Shown here: positions 1 to 11,374 of the stretch, one piece after another
How the letters are laid out: the number at the start of each line of letters is the position of its first letter
How positions within the stretch are numbered: position 1 is the stretch's first letter
DNA from: Rachycentron canadum
Lineage: Eukaryota > Chordata > Actinopteri > Carangiformes > Rachycentridae
DNA length: 64,000 bases
Direction of reading: 5' to 3'
Assembly (NCBI GenBank): GCA_038496675.1
Contig: CM076671.1
Location: 6,289,706 to 6,353,705, forward strand
Made by a program: the position numbers and the translations under genes
The notes under the pieces: generated by a model
The model's database searches: none
What the model was told of the DNA's origin: nothing
The model's input: only the letters and a program-made list of their open reading frames with translations

Positions 1-45
1 CTCCATGGAATTATTGATTTACCATTTGCTGCTCATGATGACGGA

Positions 46-335
46 TCTATTTCCTTCGGTAAATAAGTTTCTGCAGTGGGAAACAGTTCTCTTATTCAGT
101 GACTTTACCAGGAAACAGACATTTTACTCAGAGTTGTGTTTCTCTGGTAGAACACACATCTTTTACAGTGTCCTCACTACAGAACTGATATCTTTTACCT
201 CAAAGTAATGACTTCACCATGGGGGACACATCTTTCTCTAAGAGCCGTGTTTCTGCTGTGGACCAGCATAAAGTCATTATTTCTACCGGGTGAGCAAACA
301 TCTTTTATTCAGAGTAGTGTTACCGCAGTGTATCA
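46..335. repeat. Degenerate tandem repeat, period about 36 bp
   Basis: Related phrases recur at irregular steps of about 32-40 bp. Examples are ACATTTTACTCAGAG near 119, ACATCTTTTACAGTG near 156, ATATCTTTTACCTC near 189, ACATCTTTCTCTAAG near 228 and ACATCTTTTATTCAGAG near 298. GTGTTTCT, or a near match, follows several of them. A period near a multiple of three explains why two short frames stay open here (5-208 and 208-390). No protein is recognised in either frame. The unit boundaries were found by eye and are approximate. Confidence 0.5.
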
Positions 336-608
336 GCCCACCTTCAATGCAACAACAGTTGCTCCAGCTGCAGGAGTTGTTTCTATCTGATTGAGTGAGA
401 GTGCCATTGACCTTCAGCCATTTTACTGAGACTGTATTAAAAAGGCCCAGGCTGAGCCCTGATTTTATGGCCAAGGCTTCCCAAGGTCCCTCTGACCTGA
501 TGGATATTACGAGGATAAATCAAACTTTGATGCCAAAACACTCATCCACAGTCGGGGATAAAGCATGACTGTGTGTTGAAGAATGGCATGACTTGGAGAC
601 TTGGAGCA

Positions 609-643
<35 letters not shown>

Positions 644-875
644 GTCAGCATTTTACTGTGCGTCTTTTAAGTATCTTGCTCTTTGTGAAACAGTACAGTA
701 TGTGGGTGTTCATGTGCGTCCATGAATGGGAGTGTGGTAAAGAATTCACCTGCGTCTATGGTTAGGGATGTCAATCAAACCTTTCAGTAAGCGAGCAAGT
801 TAACACATTAAAGCCATGTGGTTTGACAGCTGCAGCAGTAATTCGTCAGTGAACATTTTGACCCCTCTTCTGCAG
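336..875. other. Noncoding stretch with a (GT)15 tract
   Basis: No gene is supported. The only clear structure is the (GT)15 microsatellite at 612-641. At 346-388 the sequence around CAGCTGCAGGAG is imperfectly palindromic. Confidence 0.6.
612..641 (+). repeat. (GT)15 microsatellite
   Basis: Uninterrupted GT dinucleotides lie between GGAGCATCC and AAGTCAGC. The tract is long enough to be length-variable between individuals. Confidence 0.95.
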
Positions 876-990
876 GAAACCAGAGCTCTTGACCACCTCA
901 CAGCGCCATGTCGCTGCTGTGAAAGCGGCCGAGCGGAGCGTCCTTTAATGTGGCCGCATCAACTTAACATTAACAATGCAGACACACAGG
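876..990 (+). other. Candidate internal exon, 115 bp (unproven)
   Basis: A pyrimidine-rich run ending in CTCTTCTGCAG precedes 876, a good splice acceptor. CACAGG followed by GTGAGTGAG is a good donor at 991. The frame starting at 876 is open across all 38 codons and contains a cysteine cluster (CRCC). A second frame is open for 23 codons before a stop. CpGs are locally frequent (around GCGGCCGAGCGGAGCG), unlike the flanks. No protein family is recognised. Vertebrate DNA contains many such chance pseudo-exons, so this is only a candidate. Confidence 0.25.
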
Positions 991-3900
991 GTGAGTGAGA
1001 GGACAGTGGCGGATGGCAGCTCAATTTCCTGACTGACCACAGTCTCATATCAAGGGGCAGCCGGGGTTTGCCATTCTGGGATTTAAGCCTCAGTGCGTGG
1101 TGACAGCTTGATAATGCTGCCCTGATTCAACCACCAAGCTGTGCTCCTTTGGATTTAGTCGGCGCTAGGGGCGGATTGTTTTAATGACATGCATACACTC
1201 AACCACTTCCTACTTCTAACTCTGAAAGCCTCTTATTTTTGCTGATCATCGCCTCTAAACTTCTTGTGGCAGCACCGTCCAAACCAAACAAGTGTTACAT
1301 GACATGCCATTAGGTATTAGACAGCATTTAGTCAGTGTTTCTAACCCAGTGTTATGGAAGATTAAAGCAAACTAAAAGTTGGCTGTAATAGATGTAAAAC
1401 CATTGTGGAGAGCGCGAGAAATTACACAAATCAAAAGAGCACAATCGCTGTGCGACAAATTTCAAACCTCACACATGCAGTACAGGAACAGGACCCATTC
1501 CTGAATGTCACTCTCCGTCTCTGACTCCCCATTTCCTGTGTCTCCCGACTACACACCACAGACTGTTTTTACCCACAGCAGGCAGATACAGTATCAATGA
1601 ACTCAAACATTACCCCAAACGTGCAGCAACTGATGAAGTTTTTTTTTTTTTTTTTTAGCTTTTATCAGCTAAAGAGATACAGCATGTTCTGATGAGATGG
1701 TAAAGACCAAAGACACTACACAGAGAGAGAATATTGGATTTACATCCATCATAAAAAGCAAACACACAACTCCAAATTAATGCTAATGTTACTCCATGTC
1801 TGCTGGATGTCAGCTGGTGGTTGCTAAAAAAAAATTTGTGAACCATCTTCAAACACTTGTGAGCATCTTGAAACTGTTTGACAGTTGCAGAGAAGCTAAT
1901 TAAATTTAAAGAATCTAATTAAATGTGCTTATACTTTCACTTAGAAGTTCCCACAGATAGTGTTTGCCTTATGCCAGGTCTGCTTTCAAAGCAAAAACAT
2001 CCTCCTGGGTATTGTAGTTTTTACAGCTTTCAGGGCGTGTGCTGACTGGATATTTTTCTTACTCAGCAGTATACTGTGCACATCAACAAAAAGAAGGAGA
2101 AAACAAGTGTTAACTAGCTCTCTGGGTACCATGTAAGATACTATGGCAGCTGATGATGGACAGCAATGTTTCCAACAAAAATTTGAAGAGCTACAAAAAT
2201 GTGTTTTTAGCTTGTTCCCTCTCCCAAAGAGCTTCTCCCTCAGTTGTTGGCCCTCCTGAAGCAGCATTTGTTCTGCTTTTTTTTATTTATTTTTTATTAT
2301 AAATCCATTTCTGTTGTTACTGGGTCAGACTTCCCCTGCAAAGGGACTTCATGTTGCTTTAAAAACCAATAAGAGAGAGCCAAAGGCAAGTTTACGGACA
2401 ATTTATCATTGTTGCTAAATGTAAGCAGGGAGATGTGGTGATGCTTACAAATTTAAAGGCAGGTTATGGAGACAATGTGAGAGAGAGAGACAGAGAGCGA
2501 CAACACACTCTTTATGTCTGTCGATCAGATGCCATTTGAGAATTTTGATCAACACGCATCAAGTTCAGAGCAGAAGCTGATTGATTTGATTATCTGGAGT
2601 CATAAAAGTCTTATTTTGAAGGAAAACAGAATCACCTCTGTCTGATGGAGGATTTTACTGTTGGTGAGTAAATTATCACAATAAAAGTAAGTTTGGATGT
2701 TTTGTTCATACTAGAAGGCAGGATTTTAAACTGAATTTGCTGAGAATCAAAGCTGACCAAAAGTCAAGCATCTTTAACTTATACAGCTAACTAATATAGC
2801 TTATTCTACAATGGATGGATGGATTTGGTTTTTCCAATAATATTCCCAAAGACTATTTTCAACATTTCTACCACCCAAATATTGTATCACTAAGAAACAC
2901 ACACATGAATAAATATACTTGAGTTGAACTGGGGTATTTGCTCCTGCCAAGGATTATGACTGAAATTAGCATTTATAAGACATAGGTTTTTGATAAATGA
3001 GACGTATTATAATGAAAAATCTGCTGAAGCACCCGAGAAATATCATCAGGGATTTGAGGTATTTGGGATCGCTCACTCTTCTCTTTTAATTCACTAATTA
3101 ATTAAGTTAGAATAGGTCAATGCCATTCACACATAGGTACTTGAGTGTGTTAAAAGGTAGAGGAAAACCAATCTTAACTTGGAAAGCCAGAAGCGACAAC
3201 TTGGAAAACCTTGAACAATAAAATGACCCGAGCTCAACCTCAGAGCCCAACTGTGGTGGGGTGAAATTATTCCTTGCTGCGCGGGCAGAGGAAAGAACAT
3301 GACATGAAAACTAAAGGAGGAAGATTATGGTAAAGTGCGTGGGAAGGTCCGTCATGCTTAATTAAAGTTACACAGGCTGGAATTGAATTTGTTTTGATTC
3401 CACCTGCCATGGAAATCTCTAATGTGGGCAGGGTGGCAAGTTCCTAAACCAACGTGTGAGTCCATGTGACGTCGGTTCATAAACATAGTTTTGCCTTTAA
3501 TAAGGTGGTACAAAAGTAAATGAATCAGAGCCAAAAGGAAACAAAAGTGTGATCACGCTCGAACAGGTTCAAAGCCTCATGGTGCATTTCACCATCAAAT
3601 AACCTGCATTCAGCTGCAGAGACACACACATATCCCTGCTTGAGCATTTGAGATGAGATAAAGCTGGAATACATGACTATGACTAAATACTTTTTTTTTT
3701 TTTTTTTTTGAGGGGGGGAGGGTTTCCCCATTGTGAAAACTTCCCTGCTTCCTTAAAGAGGTTACATAGAGAAGCTGTACCAGACCCTAACCCCTGCTGA
3801 CTTATCGAAATGCTATTTTTATTAGTTGAAAAGAAACTTCAGCTCAGTAGCTATAATGAATTAAAGATCAAACACATGATTATAGCTGGTCTGGTGATTA

Positions 3901-4080
3901 TATCTGGTCTTTACTGCACTGCTATACTGCACAATGATCCAAAATATTGAATGTGAAATGTCACCAAGACTAACGACTCCATTTCCACTTAACTGTGAGC
4001 AGTTTCTGGTCATGATGGATGTGTTTATAGTGTGGTAAATGACCTTGACAACAGATGGTAACTATACTTCCACCCTGTAC
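991..4080. other. Noncoding DNA, no gene recognised
   Basis: Read on both strands. It holds a T18 tract (1639-1656), a GA-rich run (2480-2500), a short (ATGG)3 at 2812-2824 and a T19 tract (3691-3709) followed by G-rich sequence. Short frames such as the 93-codon minus frame at 1986-2267 have no recognisable domain and fit chance. Confidence 0.6.
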
Positions 4081-7000
4081 CCCCCCACACACATTTTCTC
4101 TGCAGCCCTCTCCCAGGACAACACGCAGCAATTGACAGAAATACAGTAAGCGTCAGAGATGCAATGCCATGTAAAATACATAAAGCATATCAAAGACTTT
4201 AATCACATCCTGATTCACAGGGGTATTTGCTCTCTTGTCTTTAAACAAGCTTATTAAACAACAAAAGCCCAATCATGTCATAGCAAGTAGATCAAACTGG
4301 CATCCATTGGCAGTTAATGCCATAAATAACTACAATCAAGTGCACATGTACTGTCAGTTCTCCGTACTTAAAAGACATCTTTGACATGTTTGATTCAAAT
4401 TCAGGTGAAGACGGACTCCTAGAGCTCTGTCTAAAGGTAACAAACACCCTAATTGTGTTGTTTAGCACGTAACATGTCGCAAATTTGATTGTGCAGCTAC
4501 ATTTTCTGCACTTTTTCCTGTCATTTCAGGAGCAATTTACAGTCAAGGAACCCCTGAATGTGACAACAAAGTGCTGAACCAAAACGGGGAAAGTTAATTT
4601 CCACACAAAATCCAAAATGCCATAATGAGACTGGGCAACTAATCACATTTACTCATAATTTAAAAGTAGTAAAAGTCAAAGATGTCACGAAAATAGTCAA
4701 ATACCAGACGGTGTATGTGATGTGTATCTCATTTTCTTCCCCTTTTTTCTTTATGATTTTCCTCTCATGCCTCATTTAGTCATTAAATAGTAATTGCTCA
4801 TTATAAGTCAGTCTTTGTATGAGCTCCAGTGACTGTAAACACTTGTGTTAATCCCTGCACATCATGAAACATTATTTCTTATCGCTGCAGCTATCTTTAA
4901 TCATTACATTTAGTGCTCTGGGTGTGTTGGCATCTGTGAATATTTAGGTGAGGTTTAATCACTTTCTTGAAAGTTTGGGGCTGATTTCAGATTGTTTCCA
5001 AAAGATGTTTCAATTACTTTTGATTTATTATTTTGGCCCGGTGTCCTCAGCTCAGGTTGGACCATACCTCGCTGAAAAATGGCTAAATAAGAGCGTGTAA
5101 TCAGTTCAAACACTAGATATTTATCATTAGCAGCAGATCGGCGCTCAGATCTTCTGTAGTGCTCAGCCAATTCACCAGTAACACTGTAATTATTTTCCTC
5201 GGTGCCACAAGTTCAAACACAAAGCCATTCAAACAGTCACAAGACTGGATAAAATACATCAAACCTAGAGTCGATCATTTGACAGTGTGTTTATGTGGAG
5301 CAAGGTGCTCTAGATGCCGATGCCAGGTAAATAAAATATATAAATAAAAATAGAAATAAATAAATCTTTTCAGCGAACAATTCTACAGTTGCTAGGCAAC
5401 TAATGAAGAGGATGGGAATTTTCTTTTTAGCTGAAACCAAATTTCATTGAACAGTACACCTCAGAAAACATGAGATGAACATTTTAATTCATATTGTGCT
5501 GAAGGATAAATGAGATTTTGTCCAGCTAATTTAAAAATAAATAAAAAAGGTGACTGTGTGTGTGTGTCAGAGTTTCTGAATATGAAAAAGGGAACAGGCT
5601 TTATTATTTGAGGCACAAAGATCCAGAACAGGGAAAACATCCACCCACCTACTGGCATCTGTGCAGGCCAGTGCAAACCAACACACAACAAACAACAACA
5701 ACACAGGAAAAAGGCTTTTCACTGCGATAAAACATCTTAAAATACAGCGCAGAGAGGCTGGTGCATAAACATAGTCAGAGGTTACAGAGAACTGGAACTA
5801 CTGATTTTACTTTAGAGGAGAGAAAACCATTGCATTTACATTTTTTGGACATAAACAGACAACAGAATTTTTTCAGCAGCATCTCCCGTTTACTAAACTA
5901 AAATTTTAGAGGTTAAAAACACAGACTTTCACAAATGTGCAGTGCATCCTCATTTTTTTTAAAATTGTGAATTATGGCCAGATGAGTTATTATTGTAACG
6001 ACAGAGAGAAAAAGAAGTTCACGTTGTTATCCTTTCCCAGTGAGACTAAACATATGAGCTGGGTTAAATTACGAGATAGATTTCAGATCAGACCAGCAAA
6101 TGCAGCACGATCCAGAACTATGGAGGACGACTAGCCTCCAAGAAATGTCTGATTTAGCAGATTTTTTTAATTTTGTTGTGTTCTCTGCATATATCTGACT
6201 GTTAAACCCTCATATTTTGGCACGGATATTAAAACCTGTTGATTTTTTCTTGCTTTCACTATTTATTTCCTCCAGGACCCTTAACACTCACTGAGCTTTT
6301 ATTTAGATTCAAGTTTGACCTTTTCCTCTTCTTTTCTGACAAAGCTTCTTTCTATCATTCATTTAGGTACATGGTTAAAATATTATGTTAATTTGCACAG
6401 AAATGATATATAAATCCATACATATAAATATATAAGAAAAACAGAAGAAGAACAGATAGTACACTCTGGTACTTTAATTTTTAGTCCTCACTGCCAGCAT
6501 TACAAGCTGCGCCAATTCAAAATGTTAATATTAGCATTATAACTTCTGTATTTTATAGTACATTCATATCTTCTGCATATTTGCATTGGTGGATTATGCC
6601 TCTCAAACAAGCAGTGGGATAGAAGTATGGGAAGTATAGCTTAGTGGTGCCGGTAATGAGCCAAAAGTAAGACCATCTTGCTCCCGTCCTTTAAATGATG
6701 TTTGAGCAGAAATTTTGATGAGTCATAACCAAATCATTTTACCCATTTAACTTCCACGCTTAATGAGAAATGTCCAAATATCCCTCGTTTTGTAACATAG
6801 CTCAACACTTTGATCTGGTCTGAGGGAACCCGTTGGAGTCGGGTGGGGGGTTTCTCATCAATTACTCAAATTTTACACAACAGTGACCTACATGTAGCAA
6901 GGTCAGGCAAAAACACCAACTGTAATTAAATGAAAGGGCAGTAGCAAGAGGGAACATAAAGACTGAGTCTCATTTTATAAGAGATAATAGGAGACGGAGA

Positions 7001-8373
7001 GAAGAGAAAGAAAGGAGAAACAAGCAGGGAGAGAAATCATACATGACAACACACTCAGGAGAGAAGGCCAGAGACTATCTGGGATGAAGGTCTGTCCATT
7101 CATCTCTTTTCATTGTGGCCACTGCTGAGACGAGAATCACGCAGGCCATTGCTGTTCTAGGTCATCTGCCATCTACAAGCTAATTTTTAAAATGTTGTAA
7201 TTGTTAATGATAGAATGACATCATGAGATCACCACACAGACAGAATCACAGTGGGAAGGACACACTGTTTTTAAAGGTCTTCTCATTTCTAAAAAGGAAA
7301 CCCCCCCCTTGGTCTGTGGGAGTCATCAGGAGACCTTCAGCTGTGACTTCATGGCCATATTTCCAATGGAGTTTCTTTTGTTATTATGAGCCTTTGAACA
7401 AGGTGGAGGTGTCATAAAAAATATGGCCATGTCTGCAAAGGCATCTATGTTAACAAGTGCAATAATGGTTTTTACACTGTGATGATTCACAACGGAAATA
7501 TATCTCTTTGCACTCTTAAAATAAACCTCCATTCTCGCTGTCAGCTCTCTTTTCAACACAGCCTCCCTAACTTGCCTTTAATTACTACACATTCCTCCTT
7601 TAAAAGGCCTTTTTCAAGTCACACATTTTGATGTGCAGTTCATGCGATTGATAACATTAATAACCACTGCGTTGAAGAGCCCCGTTTACCCTCAGCCACT
7701 TTCTAACTTGGCATATAACGGAACTGATTGTTCTTAGTTAAACCGGTGCTTGACTCAATATCTCCAGTGGGTTTCTTCATATCAGTGAATGAAAATAAAG
7801 ATTTATACTTTAAAGAATAAAGGTGAAGACCCGACTTGTTTTTTCTCACTCAAAGCTCCATTAATTGAGGAACACTGCCATCACCTTTAAATTTCATATT
7901 TTAAATCATATTTTAAAATAGTTTCCTTTTCACACATCCAGCCAATACTGAGCAACATTTGAATCCATTTGCAGTTGTTTATGCTGCATCTTGCTGCCTG
8001 CGCTTTAATGTTGCTGTCTGCTTTCTATGTTTGTTTGCTGCTAACTTTGACAGTCTCCGTAATTCCAACAGTCCAGGGGCTGAAGATGAAAACAAGAAAT
8101 GAGTCTACAGTAAATAGGCCATGTATTGATATGTGTTGCCTCTGATAAATAAAATACAGCTGAATAGAGCATGTCCCTTCATACTTGAGGACATAAACAA
8201 GGCCAATAATTACTTCACAGTAAATTTTTAACAACCAGAGAAACAAACAAAATCAAGCATTGAATTATGTTTCAGTATAAAACTTTAAAGTGATGTAAAT
8301 GCAGGATAAAACTGTAGAAATTGGTAATGTCCTCTGTGTTATTTGCCTAATACATTTTTTATTTTTTTGCCAG
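4081..8373. other. Noncoding DNA, no gene recognised
   Basis: AT-rich sequence with a C run at 4080-4086, a short (TG)n at 5553-5566, a poly-A-flanked AT stretch near 5330-5365, and a GA-rich stretch at 6980-7030. A G6 run lies at 6845-6850. No repeat family, RNA gene or coding exon could be identified. Confidence 0.55.
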
Positions 8374-8463
8374 AGGAGCTGCTGCTTCGCTGAACATCAT
8401 GGAGTGGAAAAGGCTTCGGATGATGTAGAATCTTCAGCAGATAAGAGAAGCAGCGCGGAGTGA
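8374..8463 (+). other. Candidate 3'-terminal coding exon end (unproven)
   Basis: A long U-rich tract (8353-8369) ending in GCCAG makes a strong splice acceptor. Directly after it one frame is open for 29 codons and stops with TGA at 8461-8463. Its residues are charged and serine-rich (EHHGVEKASDD, then DKRSSAE), which is plausible for a protein tail. No family is recognised, no upstream exon was identified, and no close poly(A) signal is evident, so this may be a pseudo-exon. The next 60 bp are CpG-richer than the surroundings. Confidence 0.2.
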
Positions 8464-8799
8464 AGTGGATGATACTGTCGCCTGTTGTCGTGGCAAAGCT
8501 GATGCGCGGGGAAAGGCGTCATTGTTCACCAATGACAACTGGTTAGAACGACTGAACACCCCTCTCACCTTTTCTCCCTTTCCTCTGACTCAGCTGGAGC
8601 AGTGAGCAGCAACATACAGGCCTGCTGCTAACTTGACAGCACTATAATCAGAGTTGATCTATTTTCCTTTTACGAAAGAAAAATCAGACATTAGGCCTTT
8701 TGTCGCAATTTAGCCAAAATTATTTTAACAATCCTTCTCTACAAAAGGAGAAGCTTGGATAGAAGCGAATTATGTGCCACACAACTTTTTAATTCTTGG
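8464..8799. other. Noncoding, locally CpG-enriched
   Basis: The segment 8470-8520 carries several CpGs. A small perfect hairpin follows, with arms GTCATTG (8518-8524) and CAATGAC (8530-8536). Nothing else is recognised. Confidence 0.45.
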
Positions 8800-9020
8800 A
8801 GCGTTTACTCTCTGAATCCATCACCACGTACGCCATCTATAATTAGCTGCCAGTTATAATGATGAGAATCTTTGTAGTGGTGTTTGAATTAGATTAAGGT
8901 ACTGTGTGAATTAGATTTCAATCTCCAAATAGTCTGGTGTAGGCGAGTGCTGTTAGGCCCGCTCATGAAGCTCTCTGCCACTCCATTAGGTTGTTTTGTA
9001 ATTAATTTCAGAGTGTGTGT
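8800..9020. promoter_or_regulatory. Possible conserved noncoding element
   Basis: Homeodomain-type cores are dense: TAATTAG at 8840-8846, GAATTAGATT twice near 8887 and 8909, and TTGTAATTAATTTC at 8996-9009. The stretch has no simple repeats or transposon features and looks like the enhancer-type blocks found in vertebrate gene deserts. Conservation cannot be tested from one sequence, so this is inference from motif density and texture only. Confidence 0.25.
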
Positions 9021-9167
9021 TCAGTGTGTAAATACCACAGATGGAGGAAAGTAAGACTCTGCATCAGCTAATGTATTCTCACATATTCATCTGGAAGAAA
9101 AAAGCAGCACAAAATAATCCACCCTGCTCTTACTGAGGCTGCCGGAGGACATGCGAGAATAACATAT

Positions 9168-9318
9168 GCATCTTTATTAGGCCGAAGGAGGAAAAGCTGA
9201 TAGGTCAGTGCCAAAATACAGAACGCAGGGTGAGAAAAGCAACGCAGCAAAGAGTCCAGGGTATTGAACCGGGGTCTCAAAAGAACGAGGCGCATGCCCT
9301 AACCACTCAGCTATCTAT
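9168..9318 (-). mobile_element. tRNA-derived SINE (minus strand)
   Basis: Read on the minus strand, the head has a box A (TAGCTGAGTGGTTAGG, complement of 9298-9313) and a box B (GGTTCAATACCC, complement of 9259-9270). The spacing matches an RNA polymerase III type 2 promoter. The body then runs through CTTTGCTGCGTTG and CTGACCTATCAGC to AATAAAGA near 9171. This order matches a common teleost SINE I recall, with a tRNA head, a 'TTTGCTGC' body and a 'CTATCAAATAAAGG' tail. It is a diverged copy and not a tRNA gene, because no cloverleaf with an acceptor stem closes. Confidence 0.65.
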
Positions 9319-9766
9319 TCTCCGATATGTAATACAGAGCTTATGCAACACAAACTGCAAGATAAGAAGTGGAGTTCGACTTAACTTGTGTCAGAAGTTT
9401 CAGTTGATTCTGTCTTTTTTGAGCCGGTCTTAAGCCTCCAGTCGATGATTTTGTCCATTCTCTACAACTGATATTTAACAGGCAAACAGTTTGCTTCATG
9501 CACATTTACTCTCAAATGTCACCCTGACAGTTTTTGACGTATATTGGAAAACACCAGCTGTAGACTGGTGAAGCCTCGTGAGTAGATAGTCGGCTATTGT
9601 GAAGTCCAACGAGCGTAAAACAGACAATGACATCAAAGTGTGGGAATTTAGCTACGAGTTGAAAACAACACATGGCCCTACACTACTCGCTACTAGCCTC
9701 TGGAGTCACTGGCAGACAGTTTGACACCACATTACTCAACCTGGGGACCTGCAAATACACACACAT
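9319..9766. other. Noncoding DNA, nothing recognised
   Basis: Mixed-composition sequence between the SINE and the CA microsatellite. No exon-like splice pair or repeat family was seen. Confidence 0.5.
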
Positions 9767-9778
9767 ATGTGTATATAT

Positions 9779-9824
<46 letters not shown>
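9767..9824 (+). repeat. Compound TG/TA then (CA)21 microsatellite
   Basis: ATGTGTATATATAT (9767-9780) is followed by an uninterrupted CA run at 9782-9824. Open frames crossing it read as alternating Thr-His or Cys-Val and are artefacts of the repeat. Confidence 0.95.
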
Positions 9825-9826
<2 letters not shown>

Positions 9827-10964
9827 CGTACACTTCACAAGAAAACAAGTTTTGAATTGCCTCATACAAGTATCTCATCTGTCTCTTTATAACTGCCCTG
9901 CAAAGACAAACTAAATGTAATTTCGTGCTCCTTGTGGTTTAGGGGTTAAAAAAAGAAAGCAGGGTTTGGATGTTTTCACATATGTTAGACATATCTACAA
10001 ATGTGTTTAATGGAATAACATCTAGCCATGAAAATGCACCCTAAAACATTAAATTGGTGATGCTTGCATTTCTATTTTGTGGATGGTGGTGCAGATAAAT
10101 TATCAGGCAGACAACACGACGTTATATCAAGATATTTCCAAAACAGCATTTGATGGCAGGGAGTGATTTTAAAGCATCTTTTTTTTTTGACATCAGTCCC
10201 TCTAAATCAGAGAGAGTAGACCTTCTTCCCAGAACCACCATTTCACACCAGCATTCAATGATCACACGGGGAGGAATCCATCACAGAGGAGGCACAGATA
10301 GCAATTTCCTTCCTGACAGTAGCCTCAATAGACCAGGATGCAATGCAGCAACTGCACATATTTGCAGGTCTGTTGGCAGTGGTCTATGAAAAACATTCAC
10401 ATGGATTCTGACTGTGCTTTTAAACAAATGAATAGCCTGTAATGATGTGAGTATGCAGGAGAGGATGTTTCCTTCAAGATGTTGCTTCTTGTGTAATATG
10501 GACAGCTACAGCATAGTCCATTAACATTTAGGTAAAATAAGTAAAAAAGAATATATGGGAGCTATATGATGAGGCGTTTTGTATTAATTATGTGACAAAC
10601 CATTTTCTGCAAATTATTCTATTATTATGTGCATGGATTTTATTAGATGTGTTCTTTAATTCCACTTTTTGTTTTGTATTCTTCAAATCTAACCAGGGAA
10701 AACTGACGAAAATGAGCCCCTTAGGCCATTCACTTATACTCTTTCCTTGTTGATTAATTACCATTGTCTTTGTTAAATTCACTAACAGACTAAACTAAAA
10801 TCATAATACATTAAAATAAAAAAAATGACAGCTCTCTGCAGCATAGTCACAGGTATTTTGGGTGAGCACCCATATAACTAGAGAGAAGTGTCCTGAAAGG
10901 TAGATTTCAGCCAAAAACCTAATGGAGTTCTGCACAGGAATTTGGATTTACATGCATTAAGATG
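9825..10964. other. Noncoding DNA, nothing recognised
   Basis: No gene, RNA or repeat family recognised. A 79-codon frame at 10150-10389 shows no domain and is judged to be chance. Confidence 0.5.
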
Positions 10965-11200
10965 CTTTACTGGAGTAAAAGTAGTAAAACAACAACGTGG
11001 AGGTCCTGCACTCTGCACTTTTTCTTAAGCAAAAGTAAAAAAAAAAAAAAAGATAGAAGTACTCATCAGGCGTAAATATTGCTGCCTTTAAGTGCTATAT
11101 TATATATTTTATTACTGTATTACTTTTATTACTGGTGACTGAATGTATAAGTAGCATTTTAACGCCATCGCTGGTCAAATGGAGCTAATTTTGGTTTGTA
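10965..11200 (+). mobile_element. Dispersed teleost repeat ('AAGTACTCAT' type), diverged
   Basis: The order of motifs matches a very common teleost repeat I recall. It starts with TTACTGGAGTAAAAGTAG, then CTTAAGCAAAAGTAAA, then AGAAGTACTCATCAGG, then an AT-rich TATATATTTTATTACTG block, and ends with GTAGCATTTTAACG and GGTCAAATGGAGCTAATTTT. An internal A tract (11038-11051) has expanded. The superfamily was not determined, and no protein is encoded. A short tip of the same family may lie at 13428-13470. Confidence 0.5.
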
Positions 11201-11332
11201 TTAAGACGGGTAATTTAATCTCTAACAAAGCATCGTCGTCATTAAACACAGGGACAGAAGCTTTAAATTAATTTCATCTCAACAGCCTATATAAATCACA
11301 TCTGCTGTTCATATGTTCAATAAGATATTGTT
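11201..11332. other. Noncoding spacer
   Basis: Short AT-rich spacer between the repeat and the hairpin. Nothing is recognised. Confidence 0.5.
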
Positions 11333-11374
11333 ATATATATAGAGAGATGCATAGATATATCTCTCTATATATAT
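11333..11374. repeat. Perfect inverted repeat, 16-bp arms, 10-bp loop
   Basis: The left arm ATATATATAGAGAGAT (11333-11348) is exactly complementary to ATCTCTCTATATATAT (11359-11374), and the loop is GCATAGATAT. The arms consist of a (TA)n and a (GA)n tract, so a two-part microsatellite fold-back is the simplest origin. It could extrude as a cruciform or fold as a hairpin RNA. Nothing shows that it is transcribed. Confidence 0.85.

Noticed and set aside
9259..9316. A tRNA gene on the minus strand
   Set aside because: Box A and box B are present, but no acceptor stem closes, and a SINE-type body with an AATAAA-type tail follows.
9672..9914. Thr-His-rich open frames on both strands
   Set aside because: Artefacts of the (CA)21 microsatellite, which has no stops in any dinucleotide-repeat frame.
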